Source of the DNA: Gemmatimonadota bacterium
GTDB lineage: Bacteria > Gemmatimonadota > Gemmatimonadetes > Palauibacterales > Palauibacteraceae
Assembly: GCA_020351855.1 (NCBI GenBank)
Contig: CP070670.1
Coordinates: forward strand, 2,748,473-2,796,149
Direction: 5' to 3'
Length of the DNA: 47,677 nt
Shown here in pieces: positions 34,437-41,853 of the stretch (its first letter is position 1; each line of letters begins with the position of its first letter). Both the position numbers and the translations under genes were made by a program. The notes beneath the pieces were generated by a model, which saw nothing but the letters and a program-made list of their open reading frames with translations, was not told the origin of the DNA and did not search any database.

Positions 34437-37400
34437 CGGGATCGCCGGCCGCATCGCGGACGCCTTCATCGGCTCGAAGCTCACGCCGCTCCTGGTCGTC
34501 GCGGCGCTCGGGCTGGGCCTGTTCTCCGTGCTCACCATGCCGAGCGAGGAGGAGCCCCAGATCATCGTGCCGGTGGCCGATCTCTACCTGCCGATGCCGG
34601 GGCTCGGTCCGGAAGAGATCGAGAACCGGCTCCTGATTCCCCTCGAGAGCGTGCTCACCGGCATCGAGGGTGTCGAGTACGTCTACTCCCATGCGGAGAC
34701 GGGAATCGGGCTCGTCACCGTGCGGTTCGAGGTCGGTCGGGACATGGAGGAGAGTCTGGTCCGACTATACAGCACCCTCCTCAAGAACGTCGACCGCATG
34801 CCGGCCGAGTTCCGAATGCCGCTCATCAAGACGGTCACGATCGACGACGTGCCGTTCTTCACCGTGACGCTGTTCGGCGAGGGGTGGGATCACGCGGCCC
34901 TCCGGACTCTGGCGGACGAGGTGCGGGTGGCCCTCGAGACGGTGCCGGAGGTGCGTGATGTGACGATCACGGGCGGCCAGCCCCGCGAGGTGCGGGTCGA
35001 GTTCGATCCTGAGCGGCTGGCGGCCTACGGCCTGGATCCGATCGCCCTGTCGGACCGGGTGCGCGCCGCCAACGTGAACCTGAACGCGGGTGAGTACAGC
35101 CGCGAAGGCGAGGTCGTCCGCGTCGAGGTCGGCCCGTTCCTTCGCTCGGGCCGGGAGGTCGCCGAGGTCGTGCTCGGCGTCCGTGAGGGCCGGACCGTTC
35201 GGGTCGGCTCGGTAGCGGAGGTAATCGACGGGCCCGCCGAGGTGACCAGCTACACGTTCGAGCGCTCGGAGGCGGGCAGCCTCTTCCCGATGGTCACGCT
35301 GGGCGTCTCGAAGCGTCCCGGCGCCGATGCCACGCGGCTGGGCCGGGCGCTCGACGCGCGGCTGGAGTCGCTTCGCGGACGGCTGATCCCCCAGGAGGTC
35401 GATGCACGGGTGACCCGCAACTATGGGGAGACGGCGCGGGAGAAGACCGTCACTCTACAGCTCCACCTCGTGCTGGCGATCCTCGCGGTCGGCATCGTGG
35501 TGGCCGTGGCGATGGGCTGGAGGAGCGCGGTCGTCGTCATGCTCGCCGTCCCCGTCACCTTCGCGCTCACGCTGTTCGTGTACCGGATCTTCGGCTACAC
35601 GCTGAACCGGGTCACGCTCTTCGCCCTCATCTTCGTGACCGGAATCGTGATCGACGACTCGATCATCGTCGTCGAGAACATGCACCGGCACTTCATGATG
35701 CGGGATCGACCCCTGCGCGCGGCGGCCCGGGCCGCGTTGAACGAGGTCGGCAACCCGACGATCCTGGCCACCCTGACGGTGATCGCCGCGGTCCTCCCGA
35801 TGCTGTTCGTGTCCGGGCTGATGGGTCCGTACATGAGCCCGATGCCGATCGGCGCCACGCTGGCCATGAGCTTTTCCCTCATGGTCGCGTTCGTGGTGGC
35901 ACCCTGGCTGGCCTTCAAGCTGCTCGGGCGGGCGCATGGGGGTGGGGAGGAAAAGGCCTACGTACTCGAGCGGACGGCCACCTACCGGGTCTACCGGCGG
36001 ATCATGGATCCGCTGCTGCGGCACCCGCGCGCTCTCTGGTCCGTCCTGGGGGGAGTCACCGGGCTCCTGCTCGTGGCAGTGGGGCTGTTCGTCGCCCGGG
36101 TCGTGTCGGTCAAGATGCTCCCCTTCGACGACAAGAGCGAGATGCAGGTGGTGATCGACATGCCGGAGGGGACCCCGCTCGAGCGGACGGCCGCTGTGGC
36201 CATCGACATCGGCCGGTCCCTGGAGACCGTGCCCGAGATCCTCGACGCGCAGCTGTTCGTCGGCGAACCCGCGCCGTTCAACTTCAATGGGCTGATCCGG
36301 CACTACTACCTCCGGCGCGGGCCTAACATGGCGGACATCCAGGTCAACCTGGTGGAGAAGTCCGAGCGGGGCGCCCAGAGCCACGAGATCGCCCTGCGCG
36401 TGCGTGAGGCCGTCGAGGGCGCGACGGCGACCCGGCACCCCGAGGCGCGGGTCAAGGTGGTGGAGGTCCCGCCGGGACCGCCCGTTCTGTCGACGCTGGT
36501 GGCGGAGGTATACGGACAGGATCCTGCTGCCCAGACGGAGACCGCGGCGCGGGTGCGCGAGCTGTTCCGGGAGCATCCGAGCGTCGTGGATGTGGACTGG
36601 TCCCTCATGGCCCCGCAGTCCGAGCTGCGCTTGGTCATCGATCAGGAGAAGGCCTCGCTGAGCGGCGTTCCGAAGGCGGCGGTCGCACGCACGGTAGGGA
36701 TCGGCCTGACCGGGGAGGTCGCGACGCACCTCTCCGAGCCGGCCTCCCGCACTCCGGTGCCGGTGCGCGTGCGCCTCCCCGAGGCCTCCCGATCGGGGAT
36801 CGACCGACTGGCGGGCCTCCGCGTCGCCTCGGCGGGAGGGCGGCTCGTGCCGGTGGGCGAGCTCGTGATCCCGCAGGCCGCGACGGTGCCGCAGGTGATC
36901 GACCGCAAGAACGGGCAGCGAGTGGTGTACGTCACCGCCGAGGTGGCCGGCGAGGCCGAGAGCCCCGTGTACGCCATCCTCGATCTAAGGAAGCAGCTGG
37001 CCGAGATCGAGCTGCCCGCCGGGGGTCGGCTGGGCCAGCTCTATGCCCGCCAGCCCGGAGTGGCGGAACAGCCGGTGGTGAAGTGGGATGGGGAGTGGCA
37101 GATCACCTACGAGGTGTTCCGCGATCTCGGGATCGCCTTCGCCGGTGCCCTGCTCCTCATCTACGTCCTGATCGTGGGCTGGTTCGGGTCGCTCGTCACC
37201 CCGCTCGTGATGATGGCGGCCATCCCCCTGTCCCTGGTCGGGATCGCGCCGGGCCACGTGGCGTTCGGCGCCTTCTTCACCGCCACCTCGATGATCGGGA
37301 TGATCGCCCTGGCCGGGATCATGGTGCGAAACGGCATCCTGCTGATCGACTATCTCGAGCGACGACTCGGGGAGGGCGTGCCCCTCAAGCAGGCGATCAT

Positions 37401-37629
37401 CGAGGCCGGAGCGGTGCGGACGCGGCCGATCGCGCTCACCGCGGGTACTGTCGTGATCGGGGCCGGCGTGATCCTCTTCGATCCGATCTTCCAGGGCCTG
37501 GCGGTGTCCCTCATCACCGGCGCGATCGCCTCGACCCTGCTGACCCTGATCGTGGTGCCCGGCATCTACTTTCTCGTGCGTCGCCGCGCCGCGAGCCGGC
37601 AGCCGGCCGGCGGCGAGTCGACACGCTGA
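34429..37629 (+). CDS. RND-family efflux pump (AcrB/MdtB type)
   Basis: The 1066-residue inner-membrane proton antiporter has twelve membrane helices in the usual 1+5, 1+5 layout with two large periplasmic domains. The proton-relay acidic pair is D409-D410 in GIVIDDSIIVVENM of helix 4. Other landmarks are EEEPQIIVPVADLYLPMPG near the N-terminus and the late IALAGIMVRNGILLIDYLE segment, where helix 10 follows. The methionine clusters of CusA-type copper and silver pumps are not evident, so a hydrophobic compound or drug substrate is more likely. The start overlaps the adaptor gene by eight bases. Confidence 0.93.
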   Translation: MRSGIAGRIADAFIGSKLTPLLVVAALGLGLFSVLTMPSEEEPQIIVPVADLYLPMPGLGPEEIENRLLIPLESVLTGIEGVEYVYSHAETGIGLVTVRFEVGRDMEESLVRLYSTLLKNVDRMPAEFRMPLIKTVTIDDVPFFTVTLFGEGWDHAALRTLADEVRVALETVPEVRDVTITGGQPREVRVEFDPERLAAYGLDPIALSDRVRAANVNLNAGEYSREGEVVRVEVGPFLRSGREVAEVVLGVREGRTVRVGSVAEVIDGPAEVTSYTFERSEAGSLFPMVTLGVSKRPGADATRLGRALDARLESLRGRLIPQEVDARVTRNYGETAREKTVTLQLHLVLAILAVGIVVAVAMGWRSAVVVMLAVPVTFALTLFVYRIFGYTLNRVTLFALIFVTGIVIDDSIIVVENMHRHFMMRDRPLRAAARAALNEVGNPTILATLTVIAAVLPMLFVSGLMGPYMSPMPIGATLAMSFSLMVAFVVAPWLAFKLLGRAHGGGEEKAYVLERTATYRVYRRIMDPLLRHPRALWSVLGGVTGLLLVAVGLFVARVVSVKMLPFDDKSEMQVVIDMPEGTPLERTAAVAIDIGRSLETVPEILDAQLFVGEPAPFNFNGLIRHYYLRRGPNMADIQVNLVEKSERGAQSHEIALRVREAVEGATATRHPEARVKVVEVPPGPPVLSTLVAEVYGQDPAAQTETAARVRELFREHPSVVDVDWSLMAPQSELRLVIDQEKASLSGVPKAAVARTVGIGLTGEVATHLSEPASRTPVPVRVRLPEASRSGIDRLAGLRVASAGGRLVPVGELVIPQAATVPQVIDRKNGQRVVYVTAEVAGEAESPVYAILDLRKQLAEIELPAGGRLGQLYARQPGVAEQPVVKWDGEWQITYEVFRDLGIAFAGALLLIYVLIVGWFGSLVTPLVMMAAIPLSLVGIAPGHVAFGAFFTATSMIGMIALAGIMVRNGILLIDYLERRLGEGVPLKQAIIEAGAVRTRPIALTAGTVVIGAGVILFDPIFQGLAVSLITGAIASTLLTLIVVPGIYFLVRRRAASRQPAGGESTR

Positions 37630-37652
37630 CCCGGTCGCGGGGAGGAGAGCGG

Positions 37653-38015
37653 ATGGATTCGAAGCTGCTGCTGCTGATGTACCTGGAGGATGACCAGGCG
37701 TGCGTGGATCGGGTCCTGGCGGACCAGGGGGTGACGACCTACAGTCGGCTCTCGATGGAAGGGGTCGTGCCCGGAGCGTCGAGCGGCTGGTACGGCGTCA
37801 CCTCTCCCTACCAGTCCCGGCTCATCCTGGCCCACGTACCGGCCGAACGAGCGGGCGCGGTCATGGCCGCCGTGTCGGAGTGCCGGGGCGTCGAGGATCC
37901 GAGGCACCCGATCCGGGCCCTCCAGCTGGCCGTGGAGCGCAGCGCGTCCTGCGAGTGCCCTACCGCCGAGGATGACGGGAGCGGAACCCCCTTGAACGGA
38001 GAGGAAGGCCAATGA
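37653..38015 (+). CDS. PII-like transporter-associated protein
   Basis: The 120-residue soluble protein has a ferredoxin-like strand and helix pattern: KLLLLMYLEDDQACVDRVL, a flexible loop with Gly and Ser, then SRLILAHVPAERAGAVMAAV. This resembles small PII-like proteins encoded beside RND pumps (the PG0541-type transporter-associated group), known to me only by position and fold. The last 20 residues are acidic and hold a CEC motif near residue 103. GGAGGAG precedes the ATG. It lies 23 bases after the pump gene and overlaps the next start (ATGA at 38012). A role in modulating the pump is inferred. Confidence 0.6.
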   Translation: MDSKLLLLMYLEDDQACVDRVLADQGVTTYSRLSMEGVVPGASSGWYGVTSPYQSRLILAHVPAERAGAVMAAVSECRGVEDPRHPIRALQLAVERSASCECPTAEDDGSGTPLNGEEGQ

Positions 38016-38206
38016 GTCTCGAGCAGAAGATCCGTGCGATCGCTGGAACGTTCGTGCTGTCCAGCCTTGCCCTCGGCTGGTGGGTGAGCCCCTACTGGTT
38101 CCTGTTCACCGCGTTCGTCGGCGCAAACCTGCTGCAGTCTGCCTTCACCCGCTGGTGCCTGATGGAGGACATCCTGAAGAAGGTGGACCGCCGGCGCGTC
38201 GCCTGA
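38012..38206 (+). CDS. DUF2892 / YgaP-type small membrane protein
   Basis: The 64-residue protein has two membrane helices (about residues 9-27 and 29-46) with the family pattern IAGTFVLSSLALGWWVSPYW, then AFVGANLLQSAFTRWCLMEDIL. The cysteine after the second helix and the LLQSAFT stretch are typical of DUF2892, which is also the membrane tail of YgaP rhodanese. No rhodanese is fused here. The ATG overlaps the upstream stop, so it belongs to the efflux operon. A hairpin follows 24 bases downstream. Confidence 0.8.
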   Translation: MSLEQKIRAIAGTFVLSSLALGWWVSPYWFLFTAFVGANLLQSAFTRWCLMEDILKKVDRRRVA

Positions 38207-38229
38207 GTCGGTTCCGGGTATTCCGTCTC

Positions 38230-38256
38230 GGGGTAGCCCCAAGCGCGGGCTACTCC
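38230..38256. terminator. Possible bidirectional hairpin between the efflux and hydrogenase operons
   Basis: GGGGTAGCCC (38230-38239) pairs with GGGCTACTCC (38247-38256) over ten positions with one G-T pair, around a seven-base loop. It lies in the 76-base gap between converging genes. There is no T-run on either side, so intrinsic termination is not certain. Confidence 0.5.
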
Positions 38257-38282
38257 GCGCTGGGAAGCTCTGCGCCGGCCGC

Positions 38283-39194
38283 TCAGCGCTCGTCGAACGA
38301 CGGCGGGCGCCGCTCGAAGAAGGCGTCCAACCCCTCCGCGAAGTTCGGCTCGTCGGCGATGCGGGCCAAGGCCTGCAGTTCCTCGTCCAGGTGGTAGTCG
38401 AGCCGATCGACGCTCGCCGCCTGGTTGATCAGGCTCTTGGCGACGGCATAGGCTCGCGTCGGTCCGGCGGCCAGCGCGCCGGCGATCTCGGCCACCCGCT
38501 CCTCGAACTCCCCGTCCGGGAACACGCGGTTCACGAGCCCCATCTCTAAGGCGTCCCGGGCCGTGAGGCGCGGGTTCAGAAGCACGAGCTCCATCGCCTT
38601 CCTCAGCCCGATGAGGCGTGGCAGGAAGAAGGTCGAGCTCTCCGCTCCCGTCAGCCCCGTCTTGTGGTAGGCCCACTCGAAGACCGCCCGCTCGGAGGCG
38701 AGCACCAGGTCGCAGGCCATGGCGATGCCGAAGCCGCCGGCGGCCGCCACCCCGTCTACCGCTGCGACGAACGGCTTGGGCGCCCGCTTGATCTCCGAGA
38801 TCGTGCTGTGCAGGTACTCGAGGATCTCCTTGAAGCTCCGACCGAACCCGCCCTCCGGATCTGCCGCTTCGGGCTGCAGATAGGCGAAGTCCGCCGACTC
38901 GCCCCGGGCCCGGACGTACTTCAGGTCCGCGCCGCTGCAGAAGATTCCGCTCGACCCCCGCACGACGACGCAGCGCACGCCCTCGTCACGCGCGCACTGC
39001 AGCCCGGCCCTGCGGAAGTCTTTGGCCGTCTCGACGTCCATGGAGTTGAAGCGCTCCGGCCGATCGATGGTGATCGTTGCCACGCCGCCCTCCCGCGCCA
39101 CCCGGATGTGCGGCGCGGAGGCGGATGCTCCGCGGCCGGCAAGATCGGGCGGGACGGAGGCTCCGGAGTCGGCAGGATCGGGAGGCGGGGGCAT
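38283..39194 (-). CDS. Enoyl-CoA hydratase/isomerase-like (crotonase) protein
   Basis: The 303-residue protein starts with a Pro/Ala/Ser-rich tail of about 27 residues, then a crotonase fold. Family landmarks are VATITIDRPERFNSMD near residue 36, the oxyanion loop CSGADLKYVRA near 82, and AAVDGVAAAGGFGIAMACDLVLAS near 137, which supplies the second oxyanion residue. TGLTGAESSTFFLPRLIG holds a glutamate, E, where PaaG-type isomerases have aspartate. The substrate is an acyl-CoA but cannot be named. The ATG lies five bases behind hypE, so it is probably co-transcribed with the hydrogenase genes. Nothing links crotonases to hydrogenase assembly in what I know. Confidence 0.88.
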   Translation of the reverse strand: MPPPPDPADSGASVPPDLAGRGASASAPHIRVAREGGVATITIDRPERFNSMDVETAKDFRRAGLQCARDEGVRCVVVRGSSGIFCSGADLKYVRARGESADFAYLQPEAADPEGGFGRSFKEILEYLHSTISEIKRAPKPFVAAVDGVAAAGGFGIAMACDLVLASERAVFEWAYHKTGLTGAESSTFFLPRLIGLRKAMELVLLNPRLTARDALEMGLVNRVFPDGEFEERVAEIAGALAAGPTRAYAVAKSLINQAASVDRLDYHLDEELQALARIADEPNFAEGLDAFFERRPPSFDER

Positions 39195-39199
39195 CGGCC

Positions 39200-40285
39200 T
39201 CAGCAGATGCGGGGGAGCGGCTCGCCCTCGACCTCGGAGACGAGGCGACGGCCGAGCCCCGTGTCCAGCACCACGCGGCCCGGGTGCTCCGCGCTGCACG
39301 CCCCGACGATCGCAGCCTCCCGCCCCAGCGGGTGGGCGCGGAGGGCGGCCAGCACGGCTTCCGCACGCTCGGCACGGACCCCGATGATCGCCTTGCCCTC
39401 GTTCGCGATATGCAGCGGGTCGAGGCCCAGCATCTCGGCGGCGGAGCGGACGGTCGGCGTCACCGGGATGGAAGGCTCGTGCAGGGTGATCCCGACGCCG
39501 CTCTTCTCGGCCATCTCGTGCAGCGCGCTCGCCAGGCCGCCGCGCGTCGGGTCCTTCATTGCGCTGATCCCTCCCACGGACGCCTCGAGGGCGGCCGCGA
39601 TCAGCCGATTGATCGGCGCGACATCGGAGACCAGTTCGCCCTCGAAGTCGAGCTCGTGCCGTCTCGCCAGCAGCGCGATGCCGTGGTCGCCGATCGAACC
39701 GGTAACGAGCAGACGGTCGCCCGGCCGGAGGCCGCAGTCAGGAACGACCCGCTCCGTGAGGCCGATTCCCGTCGTGTTGATGACCACGCCGTCGATCTCC
39801 CCCCGGCCCATCACCTTCGTGTCTCCGGTGACGACGGTGACGCCCGCCTCGGCGCAGGTCTCGCGCATCGAGCCCTGCAGCCGGGCGAGGTCCGCGTGGC
39901 GGAACCCCTCCTCAACGATGATGGCGCTCGTGAGGGCCATGGGCTCGACGGCGCCCATCACGGCGAGGTCGTTCACCGTGCCGGCCACGGCCAGCCGCCC
40001 GATGTCCCCGCCCGGGAAGAATACGGGATGGATGACGTGGGAGTCCGTCGTGACGACCAGCCAGCGGTCCCCGAGGCGGAGGGCGGCCCCATCGTCCATC
40101 GCTGCCAGTCCCACGGACTCGGGCTCGAGCGCACCGTCCTCCGAGAATCCGGCGGCGAGCGTCGCCTCGATCAGGCGGCGCATGGCGCGGCCGCCCGCCC
40201 CGTGCTTCAGGGTAACGAGTTCCTCCACCGCGACGGGCCCTCCCCTCGGTCCGTCTTTCCGTTCACCTGTCGGTCCGGTGCTCAC
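39200..40285 (-). CDS. hypE: Hydrogenase maturation protein HypE
   Basis: The 361-residue protein dehydrates the carbamoyl group on its C-terminal cysteine to the cyanide ligand of the NiFe centre, working with HypF. The protein ends with PRIC, the cysteine that carries the group. The ATP-binding AIR synthase-like domain shows TLKHGAGGRAM near the N-terminus, VTTDSHVIHPVFFPGGDIG (about residue 70), and ISAMKDPTRGGLASAL (about 220). The start at GTG 40285 overlaps the HypD TGA (40282-40284). Confidence 0.95.
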   Translation of the reverse strand: MSTGPTGERKDGPRGGPVAVEELVTLKHGAGGRAMRRLIEATLAAGFSEDGALEPESVGLAAMDDGAALRLGDRWLVVTTDSHVIHPVFFPGGDIGRLAVAGTVNDLAVMGAVEPMALTSAIIVEEGFRHADLARLQGSMRETCAEAGVTVVTGDTKVMGRGEIDGVVINTTGIGLTERVVPDCGLRPGDRLLVTGSIGDHGIALLARRHELDFEGELVSDVAPINRLIAAALEASVGGISAMKDPTRGGLASALHEMAEKSGVGITLHEPSIPVTPTVRSAAEMLGLDPLHIANEGKAIIGVRAERAEAVLAALRAHPLGREAAIVGACSAEHPGRVVLDTGLGRRLVSEVEGEPLPRIC

Positions 40286-41433
40286 AGGTCGGGATGCCCC
40301 CCGTACTGCTGCCAGATCTTGCAGGTCCCCTCGTTGCTCACCATGCAGGCGCCGACCGGAGCCTCGGGCGTGCATTCCTTCCCGAACAGGTCGCAATCGG
40401 ACGGCGAGGCGATGCCTGCCATGATGTCTCCGCAGATACACATCTGGGTGAGGGCCGAGGGGGCGTGGCTCCACAGCCGCTGAACCTCGATCCGGAAGCG
40501 CTTCCTCGCGTCCACGTGCGCGAACTCGTCGCGGAGCCGCAGGTTGCCGTTCGGGACGTGCGCGATGCCCCGCCACCGGCCGCCGACCGTCCGGAACACC
40601 CGCCAGAGGCGCTCCTGGGCGTTGCGGTTTCCCTCCGCAGTGACGCAGCGGGGGTACATGTTCACGACGCGAGGCTCACCGTCGCGGACGAGCTCCACCA
40701 GCTTGAGCAACCCGGCCAGCACATCCAGGGGCTCGAAGCCCGCGACCACCACGGGGATGCCGTGCCGGTCGACGAACGGCTCGAAGAGCGAAGAGCCCGT
40801 GATCGTCGCCGCGTGACCGGCGGCGAGGAAGCCCTCCACCCGAGTACCGGGCATCTCGGCCACGATCTCCATCACCGGCGGGATGTACTTGTGCGCCGAG
40901 AGCACCGAGAAGTTGGACGGGGGATCCGCGAGGATCACCGCCGCCGTCGCCACCGCCGTCGTCTCGAAGCCGCTCGCGAAGAAGACGACCTCCTCGTCGG
41001 TCCCGCGCGCGATCTCGACCGCCTGGGCGGCGCTGTAGACGACGTCGATCCGGGCGCCCTCCGCCTTCGCGTCGGCCAGCGACCTGGTGGTTCCGGGTAC
41101 GCGGACCATGTCGCCGTAGGTCGCGATGCGGATGCCGTCCGCAGCCAGCACGACGGCTTCGTCCACCTCCGGCACGTCGGTCACGCAGACCGGGCAGCCC
41201 GGGCCCATGATGACGTCGAGCCGCCGCGGCAGGATCGTCCGGAGCCCGTACTTGGCGATCGACTGCTCGTGGCTGCCGCAGACGTGCATGACGGAGATCC
41301 GATCCCGTCCGATCGCCTCGCAGACTCCCTCCAGCGCTCCGGCCAGCTCACGGGCCCTGGTCGGGTCCCGGAACTTGAGCTCGGAGGCGCCGGCCGTCAG
41401 GCCGCCGTCCGGCGCGCGGACGGCCTCGGTCAT
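40282..41433 (-). CDS. hypD: Hydrogenase maturation protein HypD
   Basis: The 383-residue iron-sulfur scaffold, with HypC, assembles the Fe(CN)2CO unit. Conserved blocks include MHVCGSHEQSIAKYGLR (about residue 45), the redox-active GPGCPVCVTD near 75, GFETTAVATA near 150, and the C-terminal cysteine cluster that binds a [4Fe-4S] centre (CGDIMAG, CDLFGKEC, GACMVSNEGTCKIW). All of the family's cysteines appear present. The ATG overlaps the HypC stop (ATGA at 41430), so HypC and HypD are made together, which fits their known complex. Confidence 0.96.
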   Translation of the reverse strand: MTEAVRAPDGGLTAGASELKFRDPTRARELAGALEGVCEAIGRDRISVMHVCGSHEQSIAKYGLRTILPRRLDVIMGPGCPVCVTDVPEVDEAVVLAADGIRIATYGDMVRVPGTTRSLADAKAEGARIDVVYSAAQAVEIARGTDEEVVFFASGFETTAVATAAVILADPPSNFSVLSAHKYIPPVMEIVAEMPGTRVEGFLAAGHAATITGSSLFEPFVDRHGIPVVVAGFEPLDVLAGLLKLVELVRDGEPRVVNMYPRCVTAEGNRNAQERLWRVFRTVGGRWRGIAHVPNGNLRLRDEFAHVDARKRFRIEVQRLWSHAPSALTQMCICGDIMAGIASPSDCDLFGKECTPEAPVGACMVSNEGTCKIWQQYGGHPDL

Positions 41434-41819
41434 GTCTCCCCCCGTGGCATGCCGGCTCCGTGCGTCCGGTCCTCCTCCCGCGCTTGCCCCTCCGGGCCGT
41501 CTCCGGCCAGCGGTCCGCTCGCGCCGACCGCCCCCCCGAGTCCGACGCCGGGTGCCGCTTCGATCTCCCCCCTCACGTCCGAGGCCATCATGTCCTCCTC
41601 CGTCTCGCGGAGGAGCAGCTCGTAGAGGGCCAGCGTCTCCTCGATCTCCTCGGCGGGGATCTTCCGGATGGCAAAGCCCACGTGATTGAGGATGTAGTCG
41701 CCCGGCGAGACGGCCTCATCGATTACATCCAGCCGCGTCTCGCGCCGGATGCCCCAGAAATCGACGATGGCGATCAGGCCATCGACCTCGACGACCCGTC
41801 CGGGCACTCCGAGACACAT
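41430..41819 (-). CDS. hypC: Hydrogenase maturation chaperone HypC, with long C-terminal extension
   Basis: The 129-residue protein starts with the conserved MCLGVPGRV; Cys2 holds the iron complex. NHVGFAIRKI near residue 48 supplies the conserved histidine. The HypC core ends near residue 70; HypC proteins I know are about 75-95 residues. The last 55 or so residues are Gly, Ala and Glu-rich with low complexity and no recognised fold. The start at 41819 was chosen because it gives the diagnostic N-terminus. HypC delivers the Fe unit to the hydrogenase large subunit. Confidence 0.92.
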   Translation of the reverse strand: MCLGVPGRVVEVDGLIAIVDFWGIRRETRLDVIDEAVSPGDYILNHVGFAIRKIPAEEIEETLALYELLLRETEEDMMASDVRGEIEAAPGVGLGGAVGASGPLAGDGPEGQAREEDRTHGAGMPRGET

Positions 41820-41853
41820 GGACTCCTCCCTTCTCCCGCTCTCGTCTCCGCTG

